From positions 1 to 23,684 of IMG/VR virus record IMGVR_UViG_3300010885_014015: a DNA stretch of 23,684 nt; one strand, written 5' to 3'. The position numbers and the translations under genes are program-made. Each line of letters starts with the position of its first letter. The stretch's first letter is position 1. The stretch is from a virus. The notes beneath the pieces were generated by a model, which was not told the origin of the DNA, made no database searches, and saw nothing but the letters and a program-made list of their open reading frames with translations. Shown piece after piece: positions 1-7,126 of this stretch.

Positions 1-38
1 ACATGGTCAAAAAACGCATTGATACTTATCAACTATGA
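1..38 (+). CDS. 3' end of an upstream gene (partial)
   Basis: The first bases read as the end of an open frame finishing MVKKRIDTYQL before a TGA at 36-38. That stop overlaps the next gene's start in an ATGA junction at 35-38, the coupling style used throughout this window, which is the main reason to think the frame is real. The start lies outside the window and nothing can be said about function. Confidence 0.45.
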   Translation, partial: MVKKRIDTYQL

Positions 39-421
39 ACAAGACACATACTATACAAGATAAGAGTGGTAATAAACTCATTGCATCACATAAAGATTCA
101 ATCATCAACTTATCACTTCTGCTAACTGATGGTAAAAAAAGAAGCATCGGTCAAATTGATAAAGCATCTAGAACACTTAGACTCATTCGGTCACGTTCAA
201 AGCATCTCATGAGAGTCAATAACTCATATGGAATCAACTACTATCTGATTGAGAATGGTAAGTTATTTGACAAAGTGCAGATAGTTGATGAACAAAATAC
301 TTGGATAGTATCTAAAGATTATCTCATAGAGCATTGCACTACAATGAACTTCAAGACTCAAGGATTTGAACTACAGAAATTCATATCACTTGATAAATTA
401 AATTCTTTTGTAACTTCGTAA
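35..421 (+). CDS. hypothetical protein, 128 aa
   Basis: A basic 128-residue protein that I do not recognise. It has no signal peptide, membrane segment or metal motif. The middle (about residues 35-60) is rich in Arg, Lys and Ser, while the second half has alternating hydrophobic residues that suggest beta strands. The ATG overlaps the previous stop (ATGA), so it is probably translationally coupled. It lies just upstream of small accessory genes and terminase, where phages carry variable early or late accessory genes. Codon use (AGA, TCA, TTA) matches the neighbours, which supports coding. Confidence 0.7.
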   Translation: MNKTHTIQDKSGNKLIASHKDSIINLSLLLTDGKKRSIGQIDKASRTLRLIRSRSKHLMRVNNSYGINYYLIENGKLFDKVQIVDEQNTWIVSKDYLIEHCTTMNFKTQGFELQKFISLDKLNSFVTS

Positions 422-438
422 ATTCAAAGAATATAACT

Positions 439-573
439 ATGCCACTTATTCAAGGTGATACCTATGAAGTAATCAACAAGAACATTGCTAAGTTGATTAA
501 AGAAGGTTATGAACCAAAACAAGCAGTAGCAATAGCATATGCAGAAGCACAGAAATCTAAACGTAAAAGATGA
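439..573 (+). CDS. small conserved phage-type protein, 44 aa
   Basis: An ATG at 439 opens a 44-codon frame starting MPLIQGDTYEVINKNIAKLI and ending KSKRKR. The pattern (MPLI, I-x-x-N-I, a G followed by K/P and QAVAIAYA-A, then a basic tail) matches a widespread family of very short phage proteins of unknown role, often found near packaging genes. The stop TGA (571-573) overlaps the ATG of the phosphatase-like gene at 570 (ATGA), which supports the frame. Recognition of the family is from memory of its typical sequence; no function is assigned. Confidence 0.75.
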   Translation: MPLIQGDTYEVINKNIAKLIKEGYEPKQAVAIAYAEAQKSKRKR

Positions 574-884
574 AAGTATCATTTGATTTTGATGGAGTGC
601 TTGAGACGCCACAAGGCAAAGCACTTGCACGTAGAAAAATAAATGAAGGTGACCAAGTCTATATCATTACTGCTAGACAAGAATCAACAATGTATAAAAG
701 TGTGTATGAAGTTGCAAAAGAACTTGGAATACCAAGACTTCATGTATACTTCACGAATGGTAAAGATAAATGGAACACTATCAAAAGACTCAACATTGAT
801 GTTCACTACGATAACAATGAAGAGCAAATACAGAAGATTAAAGATAACACAACTACAAGAGCAGAACTAGTTAACTATGAATAG
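570..884 (+). CDS. HAD-like phosphatase / nucleotidase-fold protein
   Basis: A 104-residue protein with the motifs of the haloacid dehalogenase (HAD) superfamily. Motif I is DFDGVL, with D6 as the likely nucleophile and D8 as the acid/base. Motif II is TAR (T34). A lysine in GKDK (65 or 67) suits motif III, and HYDN at 79-82 is motif IV with D81 as Mg2+ ligand. It is short even for a HAD protein and lacks room for a large cap, like small phage HAD phosphatases that act on sugar or nucleotide phosphates. The second motif IV acid is Asn82, so activity could be reduced. It overlaps the 44-aa gene (ATGA) and the terminase small subunit (8 nt). Substrate unknown. Confidence 0.8.
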   Translation: MKVSFDFDGVLETPQGKALARRKINEGDQVYIITARQESTMYKSVYEVAKELGIPRLHVYFTNGKDKWNTIKRLNIDVHYDNNEEQIQKIKDNTTTRAELVNYE

Positions 885-1323
885 TCAAGATGAACCTAAT
901 AGTGTAGGTAGACCAACTGAATATAAAGAATTATTCAATGAGCAAGTCTTTGAGATGGCACTTCTTGGTCTATCAGATGTTCAGATGTCTAACATCTTAG
1001 GAGTTTCAGAAGTAACATTCAATGCTTGGAAACACAAACACCCAGAATTTCTTAAGTCATTAATGCGTGGAAAGGAAGATGCAGATGGCAAAGTAGCAAA
1101 AGCAATGTACAAGAGAGCATTGGGTTTGACTATCATTGAAGAAGCATTGACTAAAGATGGTCAGATAGTTCAACTCAGAAAAGAACTGCCACCTGATACA
1201 CCTGCTGCAAAACATTGGTTAGCAAACAGACAAAGAAAACTTTGGGCAAATAATGGAGAGACTACATTCAACACTACAGAACCATTGATAATAATCAGAA
1301 CAGAAGGCAAAGATGAAGAATGA
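877..1323 (+). CDS. terminase small subunit
   Basis: A 148-residue protein with the layout of small terminase subunits. It has a Gly-Arg-Pro entry (GRPTEY), then a helix-turn-helix at about residues 30-55 (LGLSDVQMSNILGVSEVTFN, then W) that would bind the packaging site. The central helical part (KAMYKRALG) is followed by a conserved end (PPDTPAAKHWLANRQRKLW). The large subunit starts in an ATGA overlap with its stop at 1320-1323, the usual pairing. It recognises phage DNA and hands it to the motor protein. The family assignment rests on the HTH, the AAKHWLANR-x-x-x-W signature and the neighbour. Confidence 0.88.
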   Translation: MNSQDEPNSVGRPTEYKELFNEQVFEMALLGLSDVQMSNILGVSEVTFNAWKHKHPEFLKSLMRGKEDADGKVAKAMYKRALGLTIIEEALTKDGQIVQLRKELPPDTPAAKHWLANRQRKLWANNGETTFNTTEPLIIIRTEGKDEE

Positions 1324-2600
1324 AGTTCACACTAACTAAGAGACAAACTACTGCATATGACTTAGCAATTAATAATGTTAAGAAAGTCATTGTCTTTGGT
1401 GGTGCAATTCGTGGTGGTAAGACATATTGGTTGCTGCTCACACTCTCATCACTCTGTTTATTATATCCACGTTCTAGATGGGTCATCATTCGTAAAACAT
1501 TACCCGATTTAAAGAGAACAACATTTCCATCATTCAGTTCAATACTCAATGATGGTTTGATTAATTATATCAAGTCATGGAACAGAGAGACTAATGTAGT
1601 GACATTCACAAATGGAAGTGAATTAATATTCATGGCAGAATCATATGATGATGACAAAGACTTAAACAGATTCAGAGGACTTGAAGTCAATGGAGCAGGA
1701 CTTGATGAAGTCAATGAACTACAAGAAGCAACATTCTACAAAGTTCAAGAACGTATTGGCTCATGGAACAAAGCAGAAGGAAAACCACCAATTGTATGTC
1801 TTGCTACTTGCAATCCTGCTAACAACTGGGTCAAGAGTGTTATCTATGAGAGATGGAGAAACAATACTTTACCTGAGAAATGGTCATACATCAATTCAAG
1901 AATAACAGATAATCCATACATAAGTCAAGACTATTTGGAATCACTCAAAGAGTTACCACCTATTCAGTATGCACGATTTGTTGAAGGTGATTGGGACGTT
2001 ATTGATGATGTATCAAACCCATTCTTGTATGCATGGAATGATGACAAGCATATAGATGATTCACTTGTATTGAATAAGAATCTACCTGTGTTCATCTCAG
2101 TTGACTTTAACATCAATCCATTATCTGCATTAGTTATTCAGCAGCAATCATCTAAAAGTTGTTTTGTGATTGATGAGATTAACATAGACAAAGGTAGTAT
2201 TGATGCATTCTGTGACTATGTAGAAAGATTAGATGTACCTCGTGGATTGTTACGTATCACAGGAGATGCAATGGGCAATGGTCGAAGCATTCAACAAAGA
2301 GACAATTCTAGTGCATACACGCAAATCAAAAGAAGATTGAATCTTGCAGATAGTCAGATAATCATACCTGCTAATCCAACACACTACAATAGCAGAATAG
2401 ACTGCAACAATGCACTATCTAGACTTGACATAAGAGTTAATTCAGTTCGATGCAAAGGATTTATCTATGATGCTAAACAAGTGCAGTGCAACTCTGATGG
2501 TGGAATTATTAAGAGCAATAGAAAGAATTTATCAGAACGTGCAGATTTCTTGGATTGTTTCCGTTATTTTGTGAATGCAATCTTAAAACGATATATATGA
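1320..2600 (+). CDS. terL: terminase large subunit (packaging ATPase/nuclease)
   Basis: A 426-residue packaging motor. The N-terminal ATPase shows a Walker A motif GGAIRGGKT (27-35), a Walker B with catalytic acid at G-LDE (D129, E130) and a coupling motif LATCNP (161-166). The C-terminal RNase H-like nuclease has its first acid in SVDFNI (D262), the second in ITGDAMGN (D316) and a third in ADFLDCFRYF (D409 or D412). Length and motif order are normal for TerL, and nothing is missing. It pumps DNA through the portal, although here the portal gene lies about 10 kb downstream and is separated from terminase by the tail genes. The start overlaps the small subunit stop. Confidence 0.96.
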   Translation: MKFTLTKRQTTAYDLAINNVKKVIVFGGAIRGGKTYWLLLTLSSLCLLYPRSRWVIIRKTLPDLKRTTFPSFSSILNDGLINYIKSWNRETNVVTFTNGSELIFMAESYDDDKDLNRFRGLEVNGAGLDEVNELQEATFYKVQERIGSWNKAEGKPPIVCLATCNPANNWVKSVIYERWRNNTLPEKWSYINSRITDNPYISQDYLESLKELPPIQYARFVEGDWDVIDDVSNPFLYAWNDDKHIDDSLVLNKNLPVFISVDFNINPLSALVIQQQSSKSCFVIDEINIDKGSIDAFCDYVERLDVPRGLLRITGDAMGNGRSIQQRDNSSAYTQIKRRLNLADSQIIIPANPTHYNSRIDCNNALSRLDIRVNSVRCKGFIYDAKQVQCNSDGGIIKSNRKNLSERADFLDCFRYFVNAILKRYI

Positions 2601-2941
2601 GCATTTGTTCACCATGTTATGATTCAGGAAGTTATGTAGATGTATGTGCTACAGGTTTAACCTTTGGTGTTGCAGAACCTGATACATCATATCTTGTATG
2701 TATTCAATACAAAGCAACAAGCAGAATTCAAACATTTGTAACAATAAGTGATGAGTTCGGCAACATAACTATTGAAGGAGTTCTAATAGACCCATTGCAA
2801 GGATATACTCTTTGGATAACAACAGATACTCCAAATGGAACAAGACAATCAATCACAATAGCAGAAACATCATACACTTGTATTGATTTCTCAATTGCAG
2901 TAAGTGATGCAGAACCATCAATAGTTAACTTAACAGAATGA
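2597..2941 (+). CDS. hypothetical beta-rich protein, 114 aa
   Basis: I place the start at the ATG at 2597, which overlaps the terL stop as ATGA. A longer frame with an ATG at 2555 would overlap terL by 46 nt and add an unlikely leader. The protein begins MSICSPCYDSGSYVDVCATG, with four cysteines in 20 residues, and continues as alternating hydrophobic/polar stretches (FVTISDEFGNITIEGV, YTLWITTDT) typical of a small beta sandwich. There is no signal peptide or membrane segment. Its position between terminase and the tail genes suggests a minor structural or decoration protein, but that is inference. Confidence 0.7.
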   Translation: MSICSPCYDSGSYVDVCATGLTFGVAEPDTSYLVCIQYKATSRIQTFVTISDEFGNITIEGVLIDPLQGYTLWITTDTPNGTRQSITIAETSYTCIDFSIAVSDAEPSIVNLTE

Positions 2942-3144
2942 GCAAGATATCTGCAATCATAAAAGGTTGGTATTACTACTTGACTGCTAATAAGAAGTCA
3001 AGAGAATTAAGCAAGAATAGAACTGCAATCTGCAACAATTGTCAACACAGATACAAACCATTAAACATCTGCAACTCATGCGGTTGTTTTCTACCTGCTA
3101 AGACTAGAGTTGAAGATGCTCAATGTCCACATGAATATTGGTGA
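2938..3144 (+). CDS. small Cys-rich zinc-binding protein (DUF6171-like)
   Basis: A 68-residue basic protein with two CxxC knuckles: C32/C35 (ICNNC) and C45/C48 (ICNSC), plus C50 and C63, ending AQCPHEYW. This arrangement (CxxC, CxxCGC, K-x-R, then CP near the C terminus) matches a family of small putative zinc proteins, of the DUF6171 type, that I associate with phages of Bacteroidota next to terminase and structural genes. It probably folds around one zinc ion. Its role is unknown; DNA or RNA binding and virion assembly are both possible. It overlaps the preceding gene by ATGA. The family name is from memory, not a search. Confidence 0.75.
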   Translation: MSKISAIIKGWYYYLTANKKSRELSKNRTAICNNCQHRYKPLNICNSCGCFLPAKTRVEDAQCPHEYW

Positions 3145-3147
3145 CAC

Positions 3148-3408
3148 ATGGCAAACTTCATCATCTTACAATCTACTTTGATAGAATACAATAAGAACAT
3201 TGAAGATTTTGAACTGCAAGAACTAGCATCAGTTGATTTAGGTGATTGCAAAGTCTTAATCAATGTCAATGAGATAATGATGGTAGTAGAGAATCAAGGA
3301 ACTACATTAGTAACAATGACCAACTTAGATAGATTGGTCAGCAACAACAACATAGATGAAGTTATTCAGAAAATTAATGCCTCACAGGTGGTTGCATCTA
3401 TTCAATAG
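3148..3408 (+). CDS. hypothetical protein, 86 aa, FlbD-like fold suspected
   Basis: An 86-residue acidic protein. Its core, roughly residues 34-78 (KVLINVNEIMMVVE, then TLVTMTNLD, then V-x-x-x-IDEVIQKI), has the layout of small FlbD-like or LytTR-like beta proteins: I-N-x-x-x-I followed by a strand, a Thr-rich strand and a C-terminal helix. Similar short proteins are common beside tail genes of Bacteroidota phages. No catalytic or metal motif is seen. The next gene starts inside its 3' end, so the two are likely coupled. Fold resemblance is by eye and function is unknown. Confidence 0.65.
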   Translation: MANFIILQSTLIEYNKNIEDFELQELASVDLGDCKVLINVNEIMMVVENQGTTLVTMTNLDRLVSNNNIDEVIQKINASQVVASIQ

Positions 3409-4006
3409 ATGGAATAAGAATCAATCTAATTACAATCTAGTTAATGTATTCACACATGATGGATACAACTATCTCAGATATCCAAAAGAGACAAATATGC
3501 CTCTTGAAAGATTCTCAATGTCAATGTCATTACTTGAAAGATTGAGCAGTGGTATAAGTGGTTCTGAAATGGAAATGATTCTTGAATCAATGGAAAAAGC
3601 ATTGAGTGCAGGTCTATCAAATCCAAAGAATGCAGCACTAATTGCTACATACATTCATATAATTAGAGAGAGACAAGACACAATCATTCATAGAGACATC
3701 TTGCTCAACATTGCTGCAACATGGATTATAAGAGATGATGAAGACCCGCATATTATCAACAATGACATTCACAAACAAAAATTAGAAGTATTTGAAAAGA
3801 TGTGCATGGAGGGTCCACACGATTTTTTTACACTTTTGGGTATAGAGCCGCTAGTACCCTTAATGTCTATGTCTCAAGAAGATTTCAAGAAATTATGGGA
3901 ACACAATCTAGAGCAGCAGAAAAACTTAATCAAAGCATTGACCCAATTAGATTCTCACCAAGATTCAGAGCGAGTGAAACGACCACGAGAATTAAAACTC
4001 AAGTGA
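3356..4006 (+). CDS. tail assembly chaperone, gpG-like (unshifted product)
   Basis: A largely helical 216-residue protein encoded immediately upstream of the tape measure, where tailed phages carry the tail assembly chaperone. The pattern near residues 30-60 (FTHDGYNYLRYPKETNMPLE followed by R) resembles other Bacteroidota phage proteins at this place. The start could be the ATG at 3356 or, seven residues later, the ATG at 3377; both overlap the previous gene. The tail of the frame (about 3890-4003) uses codons rare in this genome (CGA three times, consecutive CAG), as expected if the alternative frame is the more constrained one. A -1 frameshift at 3823-3829 would divert some ribosomes to a longer product. 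The chaperone assignment comes from position plus frameshift signal, not sequence similarity. Confidence 0.7.
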   Translation: MKLFRKLMPHRWLHLFNRWNKNQSNYNLVNVFTHDGYNYLRYPKETNMPLERFSMSMSLLERLSSGISGSEMEMILESMEKALSAGLSNPKNAALIATYIHIIRERQDTIIHRDILLNIAATWIIRDDEDPHIINNDIHKQKLEVFEKMCMEGPHDFFTLLGIEPLVPLMSMSQEDFKKLWEHNLEQQKNLIKALTQLDSHQDSERVKRPRELKLK

Positions 4007-4128
4007 TGACAATTGTTGATGGTGATGTTGTAGCATACAATCATTTAATGAATAGTGATGTTGATTTATTTATTACTAAATTTGAATCGTACATAAAATC
4101 TCAACAAAGTGGCAGTAGTATACATTGA
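3356..4128 (+). CDS. frameshifted tail chaperone, gpGT-like (-1 PRF product)
   Basis: If ribosomes slip back one base on TTTTTTT at 3823-3829, they read 158 codons of the G frame and then 99 more in the -1 frame, giving about 257 residues ending at TGA 4126-4128, inside the tape measure start (GTG 4109). The added part begins YTFGYRAASTLNVYV and later reads VDGDVVAYNHLMNSDVDLFI. The -1 frame stays open from 3796 to 4125 in AT-rich DNA and uses the genome's preferred codons (AGA, GCA, CAA, TCA). This is the G/GT arrangement of lambda and many siphophages, in which the T extension contacts the tape measure. An alternative is a separate 40-aa protein from ATG 4006, which overlaps the G stop as TGATG. 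Confidence 0.7.
3823..3859 (+). promoter_or_regulatory. -1 programmed frameshift site with stem-loop
   Basis: The slippery heptamer T TTT TTT lies at 3823-3829 in exact register with the G frame (GAT TTT TTT). After an 8-nt spacer (3830-3837) comes a stem: GGGTA (3838-3842) with TACCC (3855-3859), then TAG (3843-3845) with CTA (3851-3853). One bulged G sits at 3854 and the loop is AGCCG. The stem region is visibly more GC-rich than its surroundings. Confidence 0.75.
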
Positions 4129-7126
4129 GTATGAAGCAAAAGCAGCATCTTTAAAAGGTGTGACTGATGAGATTATCAATGCTAATAAAGCAGTTGGTGA
4201 CTCAGCAGAAAAAGCAGGTAAAGAAGCATCTGATGCATTCAAGAAGATGGGTTCATCAATGAGCAGTGCTTTTGCAGGAGATAAAGTCAAGAATGGATTA
4301 AAAGGTATCAATGTTGAATCATTGCAACTTGTCAAGAATCTTCCTAAGATAACTACAGAGATAATCAAGTTATCAAAATCTGCAGATGATATTGCATTGC
4401 TAGAAGACCAATTGAAACAATTAGCACTAGCAGGTAAGACTAACACTAAAGAGTTTGACAATATTGCTAAAGCAATAGGTGAATACAAAGCAGCATTAAC
4501 ATTAGCAGATAGAGCAGTAGAAGCATATGCAAAGTCAACTGATGCTGCAACAGGTCGTATAGGTATTCTAGAAGACAAACTCTATGACTTAGCAATTGCA
4601 GGACAACAAGACACACAAGAGTTCAAAGACTTAATTGTAGAAACATCAAAACTAAAAAGAGCAATCTTTGAAACTGACCAACAAGTAGATTCATTTGTTG
4701 AGAAAGGTCGTGGATTCAATTCAGTTGTTCAGAATGTTCAATTGGTTGGAGCAGCATTTCAAGCAGTAGAAGGAATCAGTGCAGCATTCGGAACTCAGAA
4801 TGAAGAACTAACTCAGACATTGACTAGACTAAATGCTATAATGGCTATCACAGGCGCATTAGAACAAGCAAGAGCAGTCTTATTAGAGCAACAAGCAAAA
4901 AAGACAGGTGTATATGCTCTTGCTCAAAAAGGATATAACTATGTTGTTGGTGCAGGTACTATTCAATTAAAGTTATTCAGAGCAGCACTATTAGGTACAG
5001 GAATTGGAATAGCAATCTATGCAATCACTAAGTTAGTTGAGAGTTTTGGTGATTCATCTGAGAAATCAAAGAAAGCAGCAGAAGATGCAAAAGCATTGCA
5101 AAAAGCATATGATGATTTAGCAAGTGCAGGTGCAGAAGCACAATCAAAACTAGCAAATGCACAAGTCAAACTATTAGTAGCAAATGGTAAGTTATCTCAA
5201 TCTGCTGCAGATAACATCATAGCATTCAATGAAAGAGGTTCCGCTATAGCAAAAGCAAATGAAGACTTAAAAAATTCTGAAACAGAACTATATGATAAGT
5301 TTCAAGAGTTGCAGAAAGAAAGAAAACAAAATGGTACATTGACATCACAATCATTGATTGATGACCAAAAGAATCTTAATGACCAAATATTATCATTGAA
5401 TCTAACATCTCAAAATCAAATCAAAACAATTGAAGTACAAGCAGAGATAGATAGCAAGAATAGAGCAAAAGAAAATGCTAATACAATTGCAAATGAAAAT
5501 TTAAAAGTCACTCAGCAATATGCATTAAGAACTACTGCTATTGATGGTGAGACATTGAATAATAAGATAAAACTTTTAAAAACTAGTGCAGCAGTAGAAA
5601 AACAAGAAGCAAGTGCATCAATTAAAAATGAAGCATTAAAGAGTGCAACAATTGCTAGAATCAATGCTGAATTGAATAGAGATATTCAACAACTAAAACT
5701 TGATGAATCAAAAAGATTAGCATCAATTGAATTGACTAGATTAGAAACATTAAAGACTCAGGGTAACACATCACTTCAAAATGAACTAGCACTAGTTGAT
5801 AAGAGAGCAGAAGTATCAAAGAAAGAAGCAGAAGCATCTATCAAAGACAAAGAAGAACTACAAGCAGCATTGAATAGTATTGATGCTAATGCAATTGCAG
5901 AAAAGAAAGCAATATCTAATGAAGCAATCATTGCAGAGAAAGAGTTGGGTGTTCAGATATTACAACTAAGACAAGCACAAGGTGAAGTATCACTGCAACT
6001 TACGGAAGATATAATCAATGCAGATGCTAATGCTAGAAAAGATGCAATAACACTTAATGCTAAGACTGATATTGAAGCACAAAAGAAATTGAAGAATGAT
6101 ATAGCATTAATTGATGCAGAAACAGAGACTAAGATAACTCAAGCAAGAGCAGATGAAGCAAACAAACGTATTGATATAAATAATGCAGAAGCAAAAGCAG
6201 CAGTGACATTAGGAATATCAACATATGAGCAAAGAATAAAATTGATAGAAGACGAAGGTCAAAAACAAATTAACTTGCTAGATAAGAAGTTAATTGGTGA
6301 AGAAGCATATAATGCAGCAGTGATACAAATTAATGCAGATACAACATCTAAGTTAAATGCAGAGCAACAAGTGCGAATTGATAAAATATCAGAATATGCA
6401 CAAACTGCAATTAGTGTATTCAATCAAATAAATGAAATAAGCAAACTAGCAAGTGAACAGAGAATAGAACAGATTAATACATCAAGTCAAGTTGAACTAG
6501 ATGCTATTAACAATTCTGATATGTTAGAACGTGACAAAATAAAATCTAGAGCAATACTTGAGAAAAAGACTGCACAAGCAATAGCAGTAGAAAAAAGAAA
6601 ACAAGCCGTAGCAGATAAAGCATTAGCAATATTTGAGATTGGTATCAATACTGCAATTGCAATATCAAAAGCAAATACATTAGTTCCACCAGCAAATATT
6701 CCTGCAATCATAGCAGCAGCAGCAGTTGGAGCAGTTCAATTAGCAGCAGCATTAGCAAAACCAATTCCTAAGTTTGAACGTGGTGGTGAGATAGGCGGAA
6801 GAAGACATTCACAAGGTGGTACAATGATAGAAGCAGAGCAAGGTGAGTATATTATTAATAGAAGACAAACATCTGCACATCGTAGAGAATTAAATGCATT
6901 AAATCAATCATCAGAAGCATTTAAAAAGTTGATTCATGATAGATATGTTCGTCCAGCATTGATGAATTATATGCTATCATCAAAACCAAAAGATATGGGT
7001 ATCAATGTCAATGCAACTCTCAATTCAAAAACTATGGAAGCAGAACTCAAAGGTCTTAGAAAAGACTTGAGAAACAATAAGACTAGATTCATCAATTCAA
7101 TTGATTCAAGATATATATGGCAGTAG
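4109..7126 (+). CDS. tail tape measure protein
   Basis: The longest protein of the window, 1005 residues, from a GTG at 4109 that overlaps the GT stop by 20 nt. Most of it (about 390-850) is Ala/Lys/Glu/Gln-rich coiled coil with repeated ANA-x-x-A, IDAN and AEKKA-like stretches. There are two hydrophobic segments, near 290-310 (LLGTGIGIAIYAITKLV) and 865-890 (IPAIIAAAAVGAVQLAAALA). The C-terminal domain has the typical tape measure ending: FERGGEIGGRRHSQGGTMIE, then E-GEYIINRRQT, then ELNALN. The protein sets tail length and is probably ejected with the DNA. Length suggests a tail of moderate length with siphovirus morphology. Confidence 0.92.
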   Translation: MAVVYIEYEAKAASLKGVTDEIINANKAVGDSAEKAGKEASDAFKKMGSSMSSAFAGDKVKNGLKGINVESLQLVKNLPKITTEIIKLSKSADDIALLEDQLKQLALAGKTNTKEFDNIAKAIGEYKAALTLADRAVEAYAKSTDAATGRIGILEDKLYDLAIAGQQDTQEFKDLIVETSKLKRAIFETDQQVDSFVEKGRGFNSVVQNVQLVGAAFQAVEGISAAFGTQNEELTQTLTRLNAIMAITGALEQARAVLLEQQAKKTGVYALAQKGYNYVVGAGTIQLKLFRAALLGTGIGIAIYAITKLVESFGDSSEKSKKAAEDAKALQKAYDDLASAGAEAQSKLANAQVKLLVANGKLSQSAADNIIAFNERGSAIAKANEDLKNSETELYDKFQELQKERKQNGTLTSQSLIDDQKNLNDQILSLNLTSQNQIKTIEVQAEIDSKNRAKENANTIANENLKVTQQYALRTTAIDGETLNNKIKLLKTSAAVEKQEASASIKNEALKSATIARINAELNRDIQQLKLDESKRLASIELTRLETLKTQGNTSLQNELALVDKRAEVSKKEAEASIKDKEELQAALNSIDANAIAEKKAISNEAIIAEKELGVQILQLRQAQGEVSLQLTEDIINADANARKDAITLNAKTDIEAQKKLKNDIALIDAETETKITQARADEANKRIDINNAEAKAAVTLGISTYEQRIKLIEDEGQKQINLLDKKLIGEEAYNAAVIQINADTTSKLNAEQQVRIDKISEYAQTAISVFNQINEISKLASEQRIEQINTSSQVELDAINNSDMLERDKIKSRAILEKKTAQAIAVEKRKQAVADKALAIFEIGINTAIAISKANTLVPPANIPAIIAAAAVGAVQLAAALAKPIPKFERGGEIGGRRHSQGGTMIEAEQGEYIINRRQTSAHRRELNALNQSSEAFKKLIHDRYVRPALMNYMLSSKPKDMGINVNATLNSKTMEAELKGLRKDLRNNKTRFINSIDSRYIWQ

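Noticed and set aside
12-34. AAAACGCATTGATACTTATCA at the window start as a third copy of the intergenic regulatory string
   Set aside because: The similarity to the strings near 16331 and 17465 is partial and the segment codes for the end of the upstream protein.
4006-4128. Separate 40-aa gene starting at the TGATG overlap
   Set aside because: Possible by reinitiation, but the -1 frame is open long before this ATG and a heptamer plus stem sits upstream, so the frameshift explanation covers more of the evidence. Kept as the alternative in the GT entry.
4066-4578. 170-residue minus-strand frame opposite the tape measure start
   Set aside because: Ala/Ser/Leu-rich composition is the mirror of the tape measure coiled coil, there is no promoter, and it overlaps a well-supported gene on the other strand.
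5400-6400. Repeat-like DNA in the tape measure as a tandem repeat array
   Set aside because: The similarity comes from coiled-coil codons (GCA, GAA, AAA, CAA); I see no exact tandem unit.
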